DNA from: Megasphaera sp. MJR8396C
GTDB taxonomy: Bacteria; Bacillota; Negativicutes; Veillonellales; Megasphaeraceae
Direction: 5' to 3'
DNA: 48,976 bases
NCBI RefSeq assembly: GCF_001546855.1
Contig: NZ_KQ958195.1
Coordinates: 1 to 48,976, forward strand
Below the pieces are notes generated by a model that was not told the origin of the DNA, did not search any database, and saw only the letters and a list, made by a program, of their open reading frames with translations. Of this stretch, positions 35,350 through 44,072 are shown one piece after another. A program made the translations under genes and the position numbers. Numbering within the stretch: position 1 is the first letter of the stretch; each line of letters begins with the position of its first letter.

Positions 35350-36218
35350 TCTGCATCACCTCCATTGCAAAGTTCATGAAATTGGGTAAATGCCTTGGTG
35401 ACCGGCAATTCCATGAGTTCCTGGGCCAACTGTACCGGGCTTTTACTTCTATCAGCCAGCTCTCTTTCTAATGATTTGCCGACTTGCTGATAAGCGTTTG
35501 AAATGACTCGGTACCATAATCTATCTTGATATCTTTCACTTGCTCCGTCTATACTTAACTCTTCCAGCGCATACACTAAAGCTGGGAAAATTATCATGGT
35601 ATGGAAAATAGACTGTAAATCTATCCTAGTACCATAGGTAACAAAGGTTTGATAGTCTTTTTCGCTCAACTTTACCACAATTTTATCTTCGTCCAGTACA
35701 ACATCCATCAGGTCATCTTTTCCCGCTTTACATACAATAAAAATGGATGATGCGTCTTTAAATTCTTCTAATTTTTTTTCAATACAGATAGTCGCTAAAT
35801 TTTGGTAGGCCAGAATCGTTCCCCGTTCGAAATTAAAGGAAATACCATCAAAATCTTCGCTCCAGTCCGAACAAATAAAATCTGTAAGCGGCTGCTTTAC
35901 TACAATCATAGCCAATTGATCGATGTTTCCCCTAATAACTGTATAAGGAAGTGAAATGTTCACATCCTGAACTCGGACAGTATAAATCCGACGATAAGAA
36001 GTTTCTGTACACTCTACATGAATCACAAACTCAGCCATCCCATCGTACACTAATTTTGCCAATTCCGGACAATCCAAATTGATATGATAACTAAGAGACA
36101 GCCCTTCCATATTCCTTTTGTAGGAAGACGTTACATCAAATACAGCAGATTTATAATCACCGCCAATACCGTCACTTGTGAGAACAGGATAGGAAAATAA
36201 TCGATTATTTATATTCAT
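35346..36218 (-). CDS. Unknown protein, middle gene of GHKL operon
   Basis: A 290-aa protein that I do not recognise. The first about 140 residues are rich in predicted beta strands (FSYPVLTSDG, SLSYHINLDCPEL, TVRVQDVNISLPYTVIRG); the C-terminal half is mainly helical and ends in PVTKAFTQFHEL. No signal peptide, membrane helix or catalytic motif is visible. It overlaps both neighbours (14 and 4 nt), with GGAGGTGAT before its ATG, so its expression is tightly tied to the ATPase gene. Best read as a structural partner of that ATPase. Confidence 0.6.
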   Translation of the reverse strand: MNINNRLFSYPVLTSDGIGGDYKSAVFDVTSSYKRNMEGLSLSYHINLDCPELAKLVYDGMAEFVIHVECTETSYRRIYTVRVQDVNISLPYTVIRGNIDQLAMIVVKQPLTDFICSDWSEDFDGISFNFERGTILAYQNLATICIEKKLEEFKDASSIFIVCKAGKDDLMDVVLDEDKIVVKLSEKDYQTFVTYGTRIDLQSIFHTMIIFPALVYALEELSIDGASERYQDRLWYRVISNAYQQVGKSLERELADRSKSPVQLAQELMELPVTKAFTQFHELCNGGDAD

Positions 36219-38187
36219 AAACGATCACCTCCATAGTATATTCTCTGGCATCTCTCAATGTAATCGCTACCTGTGCTTTTGCATCTTTCTTTATTTTGGC
36301 AAAAGAAATTCGGCCACTATCTGCTCTTGTCCCGCTGCAATTGGTGATTTCTCTGGCAGCATCAATGATAAGCGATGCTTTTTTGCCATTTTCACCGACA
36401 GCTTGAATAGTTATCATCCCATTTTTTACATTTTTCGGTGAACGAAAAATAAGCTTGTACTGGTCATCATCTCTACGAATTAGACGTACTGAAGATAAGG
36501 GGACTACCTCTTCTTTTTTAGGCTTAGGTGTCCCTTCAAACGAGTCTTTCGTATCTAAGCCAATCCCTGTCCCACTATTTGGTGTATTGACTAAATCATG
36601 TCCTTCAGGATTCACTGTACCGGTATGGCTTTTACCATTTCCTGAAGAATTCCTTCCCTTACGAGTTCTAGTAGCCGGATTATCATTTGAATTATCTGTA
36701 ATAACTCCCGGCGTATCGGGTTTTCCACTATTGTCCTTCTGTTTTGCACGTCGCCTTTTTGAACTTGTTTGATCCTTAACGTCTTGAGAAATGATCAGGG
36801 TTCCATGGAATGATTTCGGTTTTTTTTCAGAAATAGTGAATTTATCGATATTATCGGTAAGGCTTTCCCTATCTCCATGTTCATTACCGTCATTCTCAGC
36901 ACTTAAATTGTCTCCTAATCCCTTGACATCAGTCTGTTCCGTCTCTTCAACTTTATTATTTTCAAGGATTCTGTTACGTACCCATCTCTTTATTTCTTTT
37001 ATCGAATCGGCTGCTTCCTGTGCATTAGAATGACGGCCTGGGTCCCAACCATCATGTGTAGGTGACTCCATTTGCCGAAAATATTCATTCAATTTCTGCC
37101 CTTCTAGTTCTAAAACTCCTGTAAAAAAGATGCCATTAGGCAAATGATCCATTTGGAACAAAGTCATACCAGAATTACGGACCACCAATATTTTCCGATT
37201 CAGTTTACGTTCCGAATCGACAAGCAGCTTTAAGTGGAATATTCCCAGTGCTCGAAATGGTAAATTAAACTCTTTCGCCTTTTTATCGATAAGGGCACAA
37301 TAATCATCATATGCATGTAATACATCTTGCTTGTACTTTTCAATATATTTTTTTAAAGTATCCTTATTTAATGTTTCATTTTGAATCGAAACTTCTAACT
37401 TTCCCTTATAAATAGCAATCAGAAAATTATCTAAAATTTCGACAAACATCTGCCTTTCCCAAGTTTCTTGAGCATCATTAAATCCATAGATGAAAACATC
37501 GGTCCCCATTTGACTGCGTTCATTCAACTTATCTAATTCTGGAATTTGGGGTACAGGCATATTATTTTCCGGATTACCATAGTAACCTACACCGGTTGTC
37601 GTAACAGTCGAGTCATTTAAATCTAAAAATGACACCAACCGGGACATTCCCTGTGCTGCTATTTCGTTATCTTCATTCAAAGTCCGATAAAAAACAAGCC
37701 GCAAAGTGGAATTTGAAAATGGTGCATTTTTGCCAATACCATAACTTCCGCCTGCATCTCCACTTTTAGTTGCGCCACCATCAATTTTGGTCAATGCATT
37801 CCAACCGCCAAAAGATTTTGCGTTATACGGCTGACTGAGGCCTGTTGTATAATAATCACTAACTCTCAGTACATAAAACTTATGCTTAAAAGATCTTATT
37901 GCCTTATCAAAAAAAGGCTGGACATTCGCATTATCTTTCCAAAAATCATTGGCTCGATTTAAAATCTGCTTGTATTGTTCATGCCCTGGGACATCAGTGT
38001 AATCAATAATGTATCGACAAAACTCTACTCGTACACATGCCTGTCCTACTGCCTTAGCATCTAACGAATTCTGACACGTTTCCCGCGCCAACGCCTTTAG
38101 CTCATTGCCGTTAAAAGTTGCAATTCCTGAATCTTCGACACCTCTAACCTGTCCTCCAGCATTACTAGGGAAGTTCCATGACACCAT
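36205..38187 (-). CDS. GHKL (Hsp90/MORC-like) ATPase
   Basis: A 660-aa protein with an N-terminal GHKL ATP-binding domain. The N box is RETCQNSLDA (residues 35-44, with E36 and N40), the G1 box is SDYYTTGL (D111), and the G2 box is GGSYGIGKNAPF (146-157). A middle transducer-like domain reaches about 410. Residues about 425-545 are low-complexity Ser/Lys/Asn-rich, and the last 110 form a beta-rich domain. The layout resembles ATPase clamps such as MORC, MutL or the ATPases of some phage-defence systems. First gene of its operon, behind a consensus promoter. A defence role is inference. Confidence 0.75.
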   Translation of the reverse strand: MVSWNFPSNAGGQVRGVEDSGIATFNGNELKALARETCQNSLDAKAVGQACVRVEFCRYIIDYTDVPGHEQYKQILNRANDFWKDNANVQPFFDKAIRSFKHKFYVLRVSDYYTTGLSQPYNAKSFGGWNALTKIDGGATKSGDAGGSYGIGKNAPFSNSTLRLVFYRTLNEDNEIAAQGMSRLVSFLDLNDSTVTTTGVGYYGNPENNMPVPQIPELDKLNERSQMGTDVFIYGFNDAQETWERQMFVEILDNFLIAIYKGKLEVSIQNETLNKDTLKKYIEKYKQDVLHAYDDYCALIDKKAKEFNLPFRALGIFHLKLLVDSERKLNRKILVVRNSGMTLFQMDHLPNGIFFTGVLELEGQKLNEYFRQMESPTHDGWDPGRHSNAQEAADSIKEIKRWVRNRILENNKVEETEQTDVKGLGDNLSAENDGNEHGDRESLTDNIDKFTISEKKPKSFHGTLIISQDVKDQTSSKRRRAKQKDNSGKPDTPGVITDNSNDNPATRTRKGRNSSGNGKSHTGTVNPEGHDLVNTPNSGTGIGLDTKDSFEGTPKPKKEEVVPLSSVRLIRRDDDQYKLIFRSPKNVKNGMITIQAVGENGKKASLIIDAAREITNCSGTRADSGRISFAKIKKDAKAQVAITLRDAREYTMEVIVYEYK

Positions 38188-38232
38188 TTATATTCCCCCT
38201 ATTTAATACAATTCTTCTCTCACAAATAACAT

Positions 38233-38261
38233 AATGTACTTGAAATAATTGTTACTGTCAA
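38233..38261 (-). promoter_or_regulatory. Promoter of the GHKL operon
   Basis: Perfect TTGACA (38256-38261), 17-bp spacer, TACATT (38233-38238), 46 bases before the ATG. Confidence 0.6.
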
Positions 38262-39059
38262 ATATTTTTCGCAAATACCTGAATCTCGCCGTAAGTAAAA
38301 TCAGTCAAGAAAGATTATCCACAGCAAATCCGTAGAGATGTTTCATATCCATGTACTTCTTTGAGCCTCACCGAGTTTCTTGTTTGAACCCGGTTGACCG
38401 CTTTTTACCCAAAGATTATCGCCGCCGTTTTTAACACATAAAAAAGCATATTATATATTACGATTTCGACACAAAAGAGAAAATTCCTGCTAACAAAAAG
38501 CAGGACCTCAATAAATTGAAGTCCTGCTCATCGCATTTATCGATTTTTGCGCTTCTATATTGGTAATATTGTCGGATAATATACAGGGGAAATATCTCTT
38601 ATCATTATGATGCCACACGATATTTTTCCATTTCCAAAAGGGGAGAAATCACAGCATTTCTAATGAGAAGTGTCTGGTTCAATTTTTCCTGAATCATTTT
38701 CCTGCACTGCATCTCGAGTTCATTCCGTTGCTATAGCTTTTTTTAGAAGGTCCGTGCATTCGTGCCTTTTCATCGCCGCTCGATCCTGTTCCTTCTACAT
38801 TTGCAAGTATTTGTTAAAAGCTTTTTTGCTTAATATACTTAATTACACAAACAACTTTCCTCCTTCCTAGTACTCAATCTAATAGTTTATCTTTTCAAAT
38901 CATACAATTTATGTCATAATATAAATAAAGTTAATATAATAGCATATTTAATAACTTTATAACCATAGCAATTATAATAAAATCTTAATATAATCAAATT
39001 CGTATCTACTTTACTAATTACGATTGTTTTATTAATTTAAATGATAAAGGAGGATTACA
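38262..39059. other. AT-rich gap without a recognised gene
   Basis: About 800 bases between divergent transcription units. One terminator-like hairpin is present (38499-38528). Small open frames such as 38670-38870 lack ribosome sites and are not called. The last 180 bases are very AT-rich and contain the promoter of the 75-aa gene. Confidence 0.45.
38499..38528 (-). terminator. Orphan leftward terminator
   Basis: AGCAGGAC and TCAA pair with TTGA and GTCCTGCT around a 4-nt loop; T5 follows on the minus strand. It shields the GHKL promoter from transcription entering from the right. Confidence 0.65.
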
Positions 39060-39287
39060 ATGGGATTATTAAAAGGTATTGGGATAGTTGCTCTTGGAGT
39101 CGTCGGACTTGCAGCATCTGTTGTTGGCCATGTTGTTGACCATGCATTAGATGAGAGTGGGAAATCACTGGAAAAAGCTCGCGGATATGATGATTCAGAA
39201 CTTTGGGGTAGAGTTAAGGATAAAAACCTTAAATCTTACGATAGGGTTGCGGCTGCGGCAGAATTAAAACGAAGAAAAGAAAAATAA
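39060..39287 (+). CDS. Small hydrophobic-N-terminus protein
   Basis: A 75-aa protein with a Gly/Val-rich membrane segment (LLKGIGIVALGVVGLAASVVG, residues 3-23) followed by a charged helical tail (SYDRVAAAAELKRRKEK). AAAGGAGG lies 6 bases before the ATG and a 19-bp terminator follows the stop, so it is a real single-gene unit. Function unknown; size and topology fit a small stress or phage-related membrane protein. Confidence 0.65.
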   Translation: MGLLKGIGIVALGVVGLAASVVGHVVDHALDESGKSLEKARGYDDSELWGRVKDKNLKSYDRVAAAAELKRRKEK

Positions 39288-39289
39288 AG

Positions 39290-39337
39290 GCCCTAAAAGA
39301 AAGAGACGGACTCTTGTTCGTCTCTTTCTTTTAGGGC
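39290..39337. terminator. Very strong bidirectional terminator
   Basis: A perfect 19-bp stem (GCCCTAAAAGAAAGAGACG and complement) with a 10-nt loop, starting three bases after the 75-aa gene. Confidence 0.85.
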
Positions 39338-39506
39338 TAATACATAATAAAGTGCTAGTACTGATTATCTTATGGCATCACCTTTAGGAGCTTAGTTGCA
39401 TCTATAATTTTTATACAGTAAATTCGACAATAGTGCGACAATTTCTCTCAAAATAACATCTGACGTTCTTTAAGCATTACGCGCTGCCGGGTCTTACATC
39501 ATTGGG

Positions 39507-40307
39507 CTATTTCTCCCTAATCGGCGGATATTTCTTTTCAAAATCGAGCAGGATTTTCAAAAGTCTTTCATCTAAAAACATCAGGGTCTGTTTTCTCAGT
39601 TTTTCAGGAATGCCATAATAGGCCTCGGCTACGCTTCCGCAGATGGCAGCTAAGGTGTCGCTGTCGCCGCCGATGGAGATGGCGTTACGGATGGCGTCTT
39701 CAAAGCTTGTCGATTCGAAGAAGGCCATTAGGGCTTGAGGTACGGTTCCCTGGCAGGTGGCATCGAATTTGTAGGTCGGGCGAATAGCCTCTAAGGTGAA
39801 ATCCATGGGATAGTAGTTTTGATCGATGAGGTCTTTGATTTCTTGTCGGCTGCATCCATTTTTGGCCATATAGATGGCAACGACGACGGCTTCGGCCCCT
39901 TTTAGTCCTTCGGGATGGTCATGGGTGACTTCAGTGATTTTCTGGGACAGTAATTTGGCTTCTGCCAAATCTTTGGCCGCATATCCTGCCGGGCTGACAC
40001 GCATGGCAGAGCCGTTTCCCAAGCTTTGGTAGGGTTTGGGATCGACGGCGAATACCCAGTGTTTAAAGCGGCCGCCATAGCCGCAGTTCGGATATTTCCG
40101 TCCCAGGCTTTGCATGGAATCTACGGCAAGGTCGCCCAAATCACTATAATCGTCCTTACTGTCTAAGATGGCTTTGGCCAAGGCCAAGGTCATGATACTG
40201 TCGTCGGTCGGCCGGGACTTATAGCTGAATAATTCAAATTCCTTGGTCTTAATGTTATGCCATTCAAACCGTGAACCGATAATATCTCCAATGATTGCGC
40301 CTAACAT
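39507..40307 (-). CDS. ADP-ribosylglycohydrolase family protein
   Basis: A 266-aa DraG/ARH-type hydrolase that removes ADP-ribose from proteins or other acceptors. Magnesium and substrate motifs are all present: GAIIGDIIGSRFE at the N-terminus, PTDDSIM, GNGSAMRVSP, THDHPEG and GGDSDTLAAICG. The length is normal. No partner ADP-ribosyltransferase is adjacent. GAGGTGATCG precedes the ATG. In an accessory region such enzymes can reverse toxin- or phage-made ADP-ribosylation, which is only a possibility here. Confidence 0.85.
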   Translation of the reverse strand: MLGAIIGDIIGSRFEWHNIKTKEFELFSYKSRPTDDSIMTLALAKAILDSKDDYSDLGDLAVDSMQSLGRKYPNCGYGGRFKHWVFAVDPKPYQSLGNGSAMRVSPAGYAAKDLAEAKLLSQKITEVTHDHPEGLKGAEAVVVAIYMAKNGCSRQEIKDLIDQNYYPMDFTLEAIRPTYKFDATCQGTVPQALMAFFESTSFEDAIRNAISIGGDSDTLAAICGSVAEAYYGIPEKLRKQTLMFLDERLLKILLDFEKKYPPIREK

Positions 40308-40565
40308 TCGATCACCTCATGAACTTTCTATAACATTCTAACATCACAGGCCACAAACGAGCTGCTTCGCGTTCTCCTTTCAACGATACCGCGTTGTCGT
40401 AGGCTGCTTTTCTCAAATTCTTAAGACATCAACACTTTGGGAAGAGCGCTAAACTTTCAGCTCATGGCCGTTTCCATGCCGTCCGGATAAGTGCCTTCCT
40501 TTATCAATTTTTCATCATCGAGGCATTTGCACAAAGCTCCACCATCGATACGGACATGCGAAAAT
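40308..40565. other. Gap with a possible gene remnant
   Basis: Minus-strand 40312-40427 encodes an open stretch ending just before the ADP-ribosylglycohydrolase (LRKAAYDNAVSLKGERE, then ARLWPVMLECYRKFMR) with no start codon or ribosome site of its own. Another short frame lies further upstream. They may be decayed coding DNA; no product is named. Confidence 0.3.
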
Positions 40566-40587
40566 GAGCCTCGCATCAAGGAGGCTC
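40566..40587. terminator. Terminator after the Spx/ArsC-like gene
   Basis: GAGCCTC pairs with GAGGCTC around an 8-nt loop, 8 bases past the stop. T-rich tracts follow in both directions. Confidence 0.6.
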
Positions 40588-40595
40588 ACTTTTTA

Positions 40596-40952
40596 TTACA
40601 ACTTATCTTGCCATTCTTTTTCCTTGAATCCTACCAATACCGTATCGTCACCGACCAGCAAGGGGCGTTTGACCAGCATGCCGTCTGTGGCCAGAAGGTC
40701 ATACTGTTCGTCTTCACTCATGGAGGCCAGTTTATCCTTGAGCCCTAATTCCTTATACTTTAGCCCGCTGGTATTGAAGAATCGTTTGAGGGGCAATCCG
40801 CTCTTTTCGTGCCATGCGCGAAGTTCTTCGGCTGTCGGGTTGTCACCCTTGATATCGCGTACGGTTACGGCGATGTCGTTGGCTTCGAGCCATTTTTCCG
40901 CTTTTTTGCAGGTAGAGCAACGAGAATAGCATACAAATGTCAATTCACTCAT
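40596..40952 (-). CDS. Spx/MgsR-like ArsC-family protein
   Basis: A 118-aa thioredoxin-fold protein with a CxxC redox pair (C12 and C15 in YSRCSTCKKAEKWL), as in Spx and MgsR, and the ArsC-type C-terminal VKRPLLVGDDTVLVGFKE. Spx regulators bind the RNA polymerase alpha subunit; arsenate-reductase-like YffB proteins share the fold. The presence of CxxC leans to a redox-sensing regulator. AGGTGAT precedes the ATG. It differs from the second family member at 20131. Confidence 0.78.
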   Translation of the reverse strand: MSELTFVCYSRCSTCKKAEKWLEANDIAVTVRDIKGDNPTAEELRAWHEKSGLPLKRFFNTSGLKYKELGLKDKLASMSEDEQYDLLATDGMLVKRPLLVGDDTVLVGFKEKEWQDKL

Positions 40953-41096
40953 AGAGTATCACCTCACATACCTAATCATTTCGACAAATCTTTCGTAAAT
41001 TCCTGCTCCTTACTGAAAAAGACTTCTTCGATACGATGTGAAATTAATATAAACGGGAGAGGTTCTTTCTTCGACGCCTGCGGCTTTCGAGCCCCT

Positions 41097-41690
41097 TTAT
41101 TGATGTCCGACGGCTTGTTTGATACTGTTCCGGTACCGTTCTTCTTCGTCTAAGAGTTCGCTGTATTCCGTCACCTTGTTATAGAAGGTCGCCTTTTTCA
41201 TTCCCGACCATTCCATGAAGGCTTTAGAGGAAAGGCTGCCGTCTTTCCAGGCCTTGTATTTTTCATCCCAGCCGTCGGGAAAATCGATACTGGGCCGTCC
41301 GGCATTTCGCGGACGAAATAAGACTTGATTGTCCGTTTTTACCGTTTTTTCAAGCATTTCAATGATTGTTCCGACAATGGCTTGGTTCAATTCCAGCCCA
41401 TGTTCATAGGTCATTTTCAGATCACAAGCAACGAGGCGGATTCCCTTTTCCATGATGGTCCGAAGCCGTTTGAGGGTGCCTTCAGCCGTCTGTCCCAGGT
41501 CGTCGATTCCTTCGACAAAGAGGATATCATGAGCACGGCCCATTTCGATGGTTTTATCTAGTTCTTCGTGTTTCCGGTCATGTTCCGTTACGACGAAGAC
41601 ATCATCATCCGGCCGAATGATATCGGCTGCCGCATCCCGGACAGCCTTGCCGTCTTCGGTGAATTTTTTGTATAAATACAGCCGCCGCAT
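41097..41690 (-). CDS. Serine-recombinase-like protein lacking catalytic Ser
   Basis: A 197-aa protein with the resolvase fold: GIDDLGQTAEGTLKRL corresponds to the DRLGR region, then GIRLVACDLKM, and a C-terminal helix-turn-helix (GRPSIDFPDGW, then MKKATFYNKV). The N-terminal YxRVSTxxQ with the nucleophilic serine is replaced by LYLYKKFTEDGK, so strand exchange is unlikely. It is more plausibly a DNA-binding regulator or structural partner. ATG 41690 is supported by GAGG 8 bases upstream; further in-frame starts lie just before. It follows the PLD-ATPase gene directly and shares its transcript. Confidence 0.7.
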   Translation of the reverse strand: MRRLYLYKKFTEDGKAVRDAAADIIRPDDDVFVVTEHDRKHEELDKTIEMGRAHDILFVEGIDDLGQTAEGTLKRLRTIMEKGIRLVACDLKMTYEHGLELNQAIVGTIIEMLEKTVKTDNQVLFRPRNAGRPSIDFPDGWDEKYKAWKDGSLSSKAFMEWSGMKKATFYNKVTEYSELLDEEERYRNSIKQAVGHQ

Positions 41691-41710
41691 GACCATCACC
41701 TCGATTCATT

Positions 41711-43807
41711 TTAAAAAAATTTCCGGTACCACGGGTCCTTAAATCGGATACCGCTTCGTTTTTCCAGTTCAGCTCTATTAAATACGATGATCCAGCCCGT
41801 TTTTATCCACATGGGCTCTTCTTTTATGACCTCTCGAGGCAGTACCGCTGCCCAGGAATCAATCCGGCGCTTACTCGCTGTGTCTGTACCTGTTTCTATT
41901 GTAACTGTGTTTTTGTCAATTGTGAATACTCTTTTGTTAGAAGCGTACAGTTCTCTGATTTCCCGGAAAGTGTCGGCTGCGATATGGCGAGCGTTTTCAG
42001 AAAAATCATCGCTCCAATTGAGCATTCTGAAGTAAGATGGTTGATCAAAACCGAAATCCTTCACGATTTCCATCAAGGTTTCTGAAGAAAGAGGCATGAT
42101 GTCCGGATACCAGTCATGGGAAACATCGGCTTTTAGCTCTTCTTGTATTTGATCGATCAGATTCCGTACTTTGGGAAGCATGCGTCGGATATATTCACAA
42201 TACAACCCCGTTCCTAATCTTGAAATCAACCGGTTGCCGGCAGAAAGCCAGGCCGTTTGATCGACATCAGATGGAATCGTTCCTTTCGGAGCGAGAAAAA
42301 TCATCCGTTTACGAAGCGGCATATCCGGATTGGTCACATCATTGGACGCAAAAATCAGCATCGGTGTCGTATCCAGTTGTAGCCTTTCACAGATATCCTC
42401 AGTATCCTTGATAGCTGATTTCATGTGTGACAAGTAGGCATTATTGACTTCATCGATAAAAAAGGGGACGCCCTTCCCTTCTACCTGCAAGGCGACGGCA
42501 GTTTTACTCGAGCAGGATCTGGCAGCTAGTGTTCTTAAATGTTTCTTTCCCGTCATCAATTTCAAGATGGCTTTTATAAAAAAGGTTTTCCCCGTACTGG
42601 CATGACGCGATGAAATCAGAAGATACAAGGGGAAGCTGCTCGCTGCGTTTTCGAGTAACTCAGCTTCGCAGCGAAGGCGAGCAAAAAAAGGCGAGGCAAA
42701 CATGGCATTTAACAGCTTATAGTAGATGTCTTGTTGCTTTTCCGGATCCGTCCCGACGAAGGAATTATATTTCTCAAAAATCGATAACAGATGCTTGATG
42801 TCGGCTTTGACGTCTTCTTCCGGCGGATTCAGATTCATCGGTTCCCCGGAAAGATTCATGGACAAATTTTGATAATCAAAGGTGATTTCAGGATATGGCT
42901 CGACAACCTGCTTGAGTCTGATTTGTCGTATCCCTGCTTTTTTCGCATTGACCTCTATTTTTTCGACGATTTTGGGATTGAGCTTAATCACGCCGTCTTT
43001 TGTTGTTCGGATACCTGTATCCTTCAACAGTTCGAGGTATTTTTCTCTGGCCTTATCGGCATCCATGACGTATTGATAGTTGGTGATGACCGTCTGCTCA
43101 TCTTCTGCCGGCGTTTGCAGGATGATGGCCTTATTCGTTTCCACGACCTTCTTTAATATCGCATTGGCGTCTTTAGGGCTGTCGGTCTCTTCGGCGGCAA
43201 CCACCTTATAGGGAATGTCAGCCGACATCTTCCAGGCCGTGTGAAACTCTTGAATGTAAGCTGCATAGGCATCGGATTCATCATAAAAGGCAACGTTTTC
43301 CATTTGATCGGCAGACCAGGCCCTTCGGGTCATATTAGCCGATGTCGTGATGACCCGGGTCCGTCCATCATCGCTGTGAAGGAGATACAATTTTCGGTGG
43401 TCCAATATGTTTATCGAACTGTGAATAACCAAGTTACCATCCAGCATTTTTTGAACTAAATCGCTGTATTTCCGGATTTTTTCGGCTGCGATGTCTGCCC
43501 CGGCCAACATAGCAGCTACCTTCTCTGTCGTTCTAGTGTCTTTCCGGACCATGAAATCGGCGCCGAGAAGAATTTCTCCATATCTAAACTTCTTCATAAG
43601 CCAGTGAATCATGGCGACATCATAGGAAAAGGTGATGACCCGGATTTCATCGAACCCGTTGAATAAATCATGGACCGACATATTTTCAATGCTGACCAGA
43701 CGGTTCTTATAACAGCGCAGCAGATTGGGACTTTTCACCTGCCCGTCTTCCGTTTCGAACAAGGATAACTGACGTCGTTCGAATTCTATTTCCTTATCTT
43801 CGGCCAT
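41711..43807 (-). CDS. PLD-family nuclease / P-loop ATPase fusion
   Basis: A 698-aa fusion. QLSLF at residues 13-17 matches the sliding-clamp-binding consensus. A phospholipase-D-type nuclease domain (about 30-200) has an HxK motif (H137, K139 in DHRKLYLL) followed by TTSANMTRRAW. After a linker, an ATPase domain (about 335-560) has a Walker A (RHASTGKT, 401-408) and Walker B (VPFFIDEV, 447-454), then FASNDVT as sensor. The C-terminus (about 640-698) is a small domain. Only one HKD is obvious, so the nuclease may act as a dimer. PLD nucleases with ATPases are common in phage-defence loci; that role is inferred. AAAGGAG precedes the ATG. Confidence 0.75.
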   Translation of the reverse strand: MAEDKEIEFERRQLSLFETEDGQVKSPNLLRCYKNRLVSIENMSVHDLFNGFDEIRVITFSYDVAMIHWLMKKFRYGEILLGADFMVRKDTRTTEKVAAMLAGADIAAEKIRKYSDLVQKMLDGNLVIHSSINILDHRKLYLLHSDDGRTRVITTSANMTRRAWSADQMENVAFYDESDAYAAYIQEFHTAWKMSADIPYKVVAAEETDSPKDANAILKKVVETNKAIILQTPAEDEQTVITNYQYVMDADKAREKYLELLKDTGIRTTKDGVIKLNPKIVEKIEVNAKKAGIRQIRLKQVVEPYPEITFDYQNLSMNLSGEPMNLNPPEEDVKADIKHLLSIFEKYNSFVGTDPEKQQDIYYKLLNAMFASPFFARLRCEAELLENAASSFPLYLLISSRHASTGKTFFIKAILKLMTGKKHLRTLAARSCSSKTAVALQVEGKGVPFFIDEVNNAYLSHMKSAIKDTEDICERLQLDTTPMLIFASNDVTNPDMPLRKRMIFLAPKGTIPSDVDQTAWLSAGNRLISRLGTGLYCEYIRRMLPKVRNLIDQIQEELKADVSHDWYPDIMPLSSETLMEIVKDFGFDQPSYFRMLNWSDDFSENARHIAADTFREIRELYASNKRVFTIDKNTVTIETGTDTASKRRIDSWAAVLPREVIKEEPMWIKTGWIIVFNRAELEKRSGIRFKDPWYRKFF

Positions 43808-43857
43808 AACAGGAACTCCTTTCTAATAGGGACACACGCTCTCGATACGTTATGCGT

Positions 43858-43901
43858 AGTATAGCATTTGTCTAAAAATTAATCAATCATTTTTAGACAA
43901 A
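43858..43901 (-). promoter_or_regulatory. Promoter of the PLD gene inside a 35-bp operator
   Basis: -35 TTGATT (43881-43886), 17-bp spacer, -10 TATACT (43858-43863). A perfect 13-bp inverted repeat (TTTGTCTAAAAAT, 9-bp spacer, complement; 43867-43901) is centred on the -35, ideal for repression. The recombinase-like protein of the same operon is a candidate ligand. Confidence 0.6.
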
Positions 43902-43927
43902 AATAAAACGAATTTACACCCATAAAA

Positions 43928-43995
43928 AAAGCCCCCTACACGTGAACGGCCCCCTTAAAGCTGGACCAAAAGATCTAGCACTAAGGGGGCCGTTC
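43928..43995 (-). terminator. Terminator region after the methylase gene, with competing stems
   Basis: A perfect 14-bp repeat (GAACGGCCCCCTTA at 43944-43957 and its complement at 43982-43995) has a further inner stem (GCTGGA/TCTAGC). On the minus strand a second GGGGGC arm then follows, ending in T7. Both right arms can pair with the same CCCCC arm, so two exclusive folds exist; the T7-linked fold is a terminator. Confidence 0.6.
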
Positions 43996-44072
43996 GACAG
44001 AGGCACTGAAACGTTAGTGAAACGTTTTTGATTCACTACAGCCTGTTGGCATGTTATCGATATGGAATTTCG

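Noticed and set aside
36205-38187. GHKL protein as a sensor histidine kinase or as MzaB of the Mza system
   Set aside because: There is no phosphoacceptor His domain or partner regulator, and the Z1, DUF4420 and methylase partners of Mza are absent.
40459-40578. 39-codon minus-strand frame with a CKC motif
   Set aside because: Its start lies inside the terminator hairpin, there is no ribosome site, and nothing recognisable is encoded.
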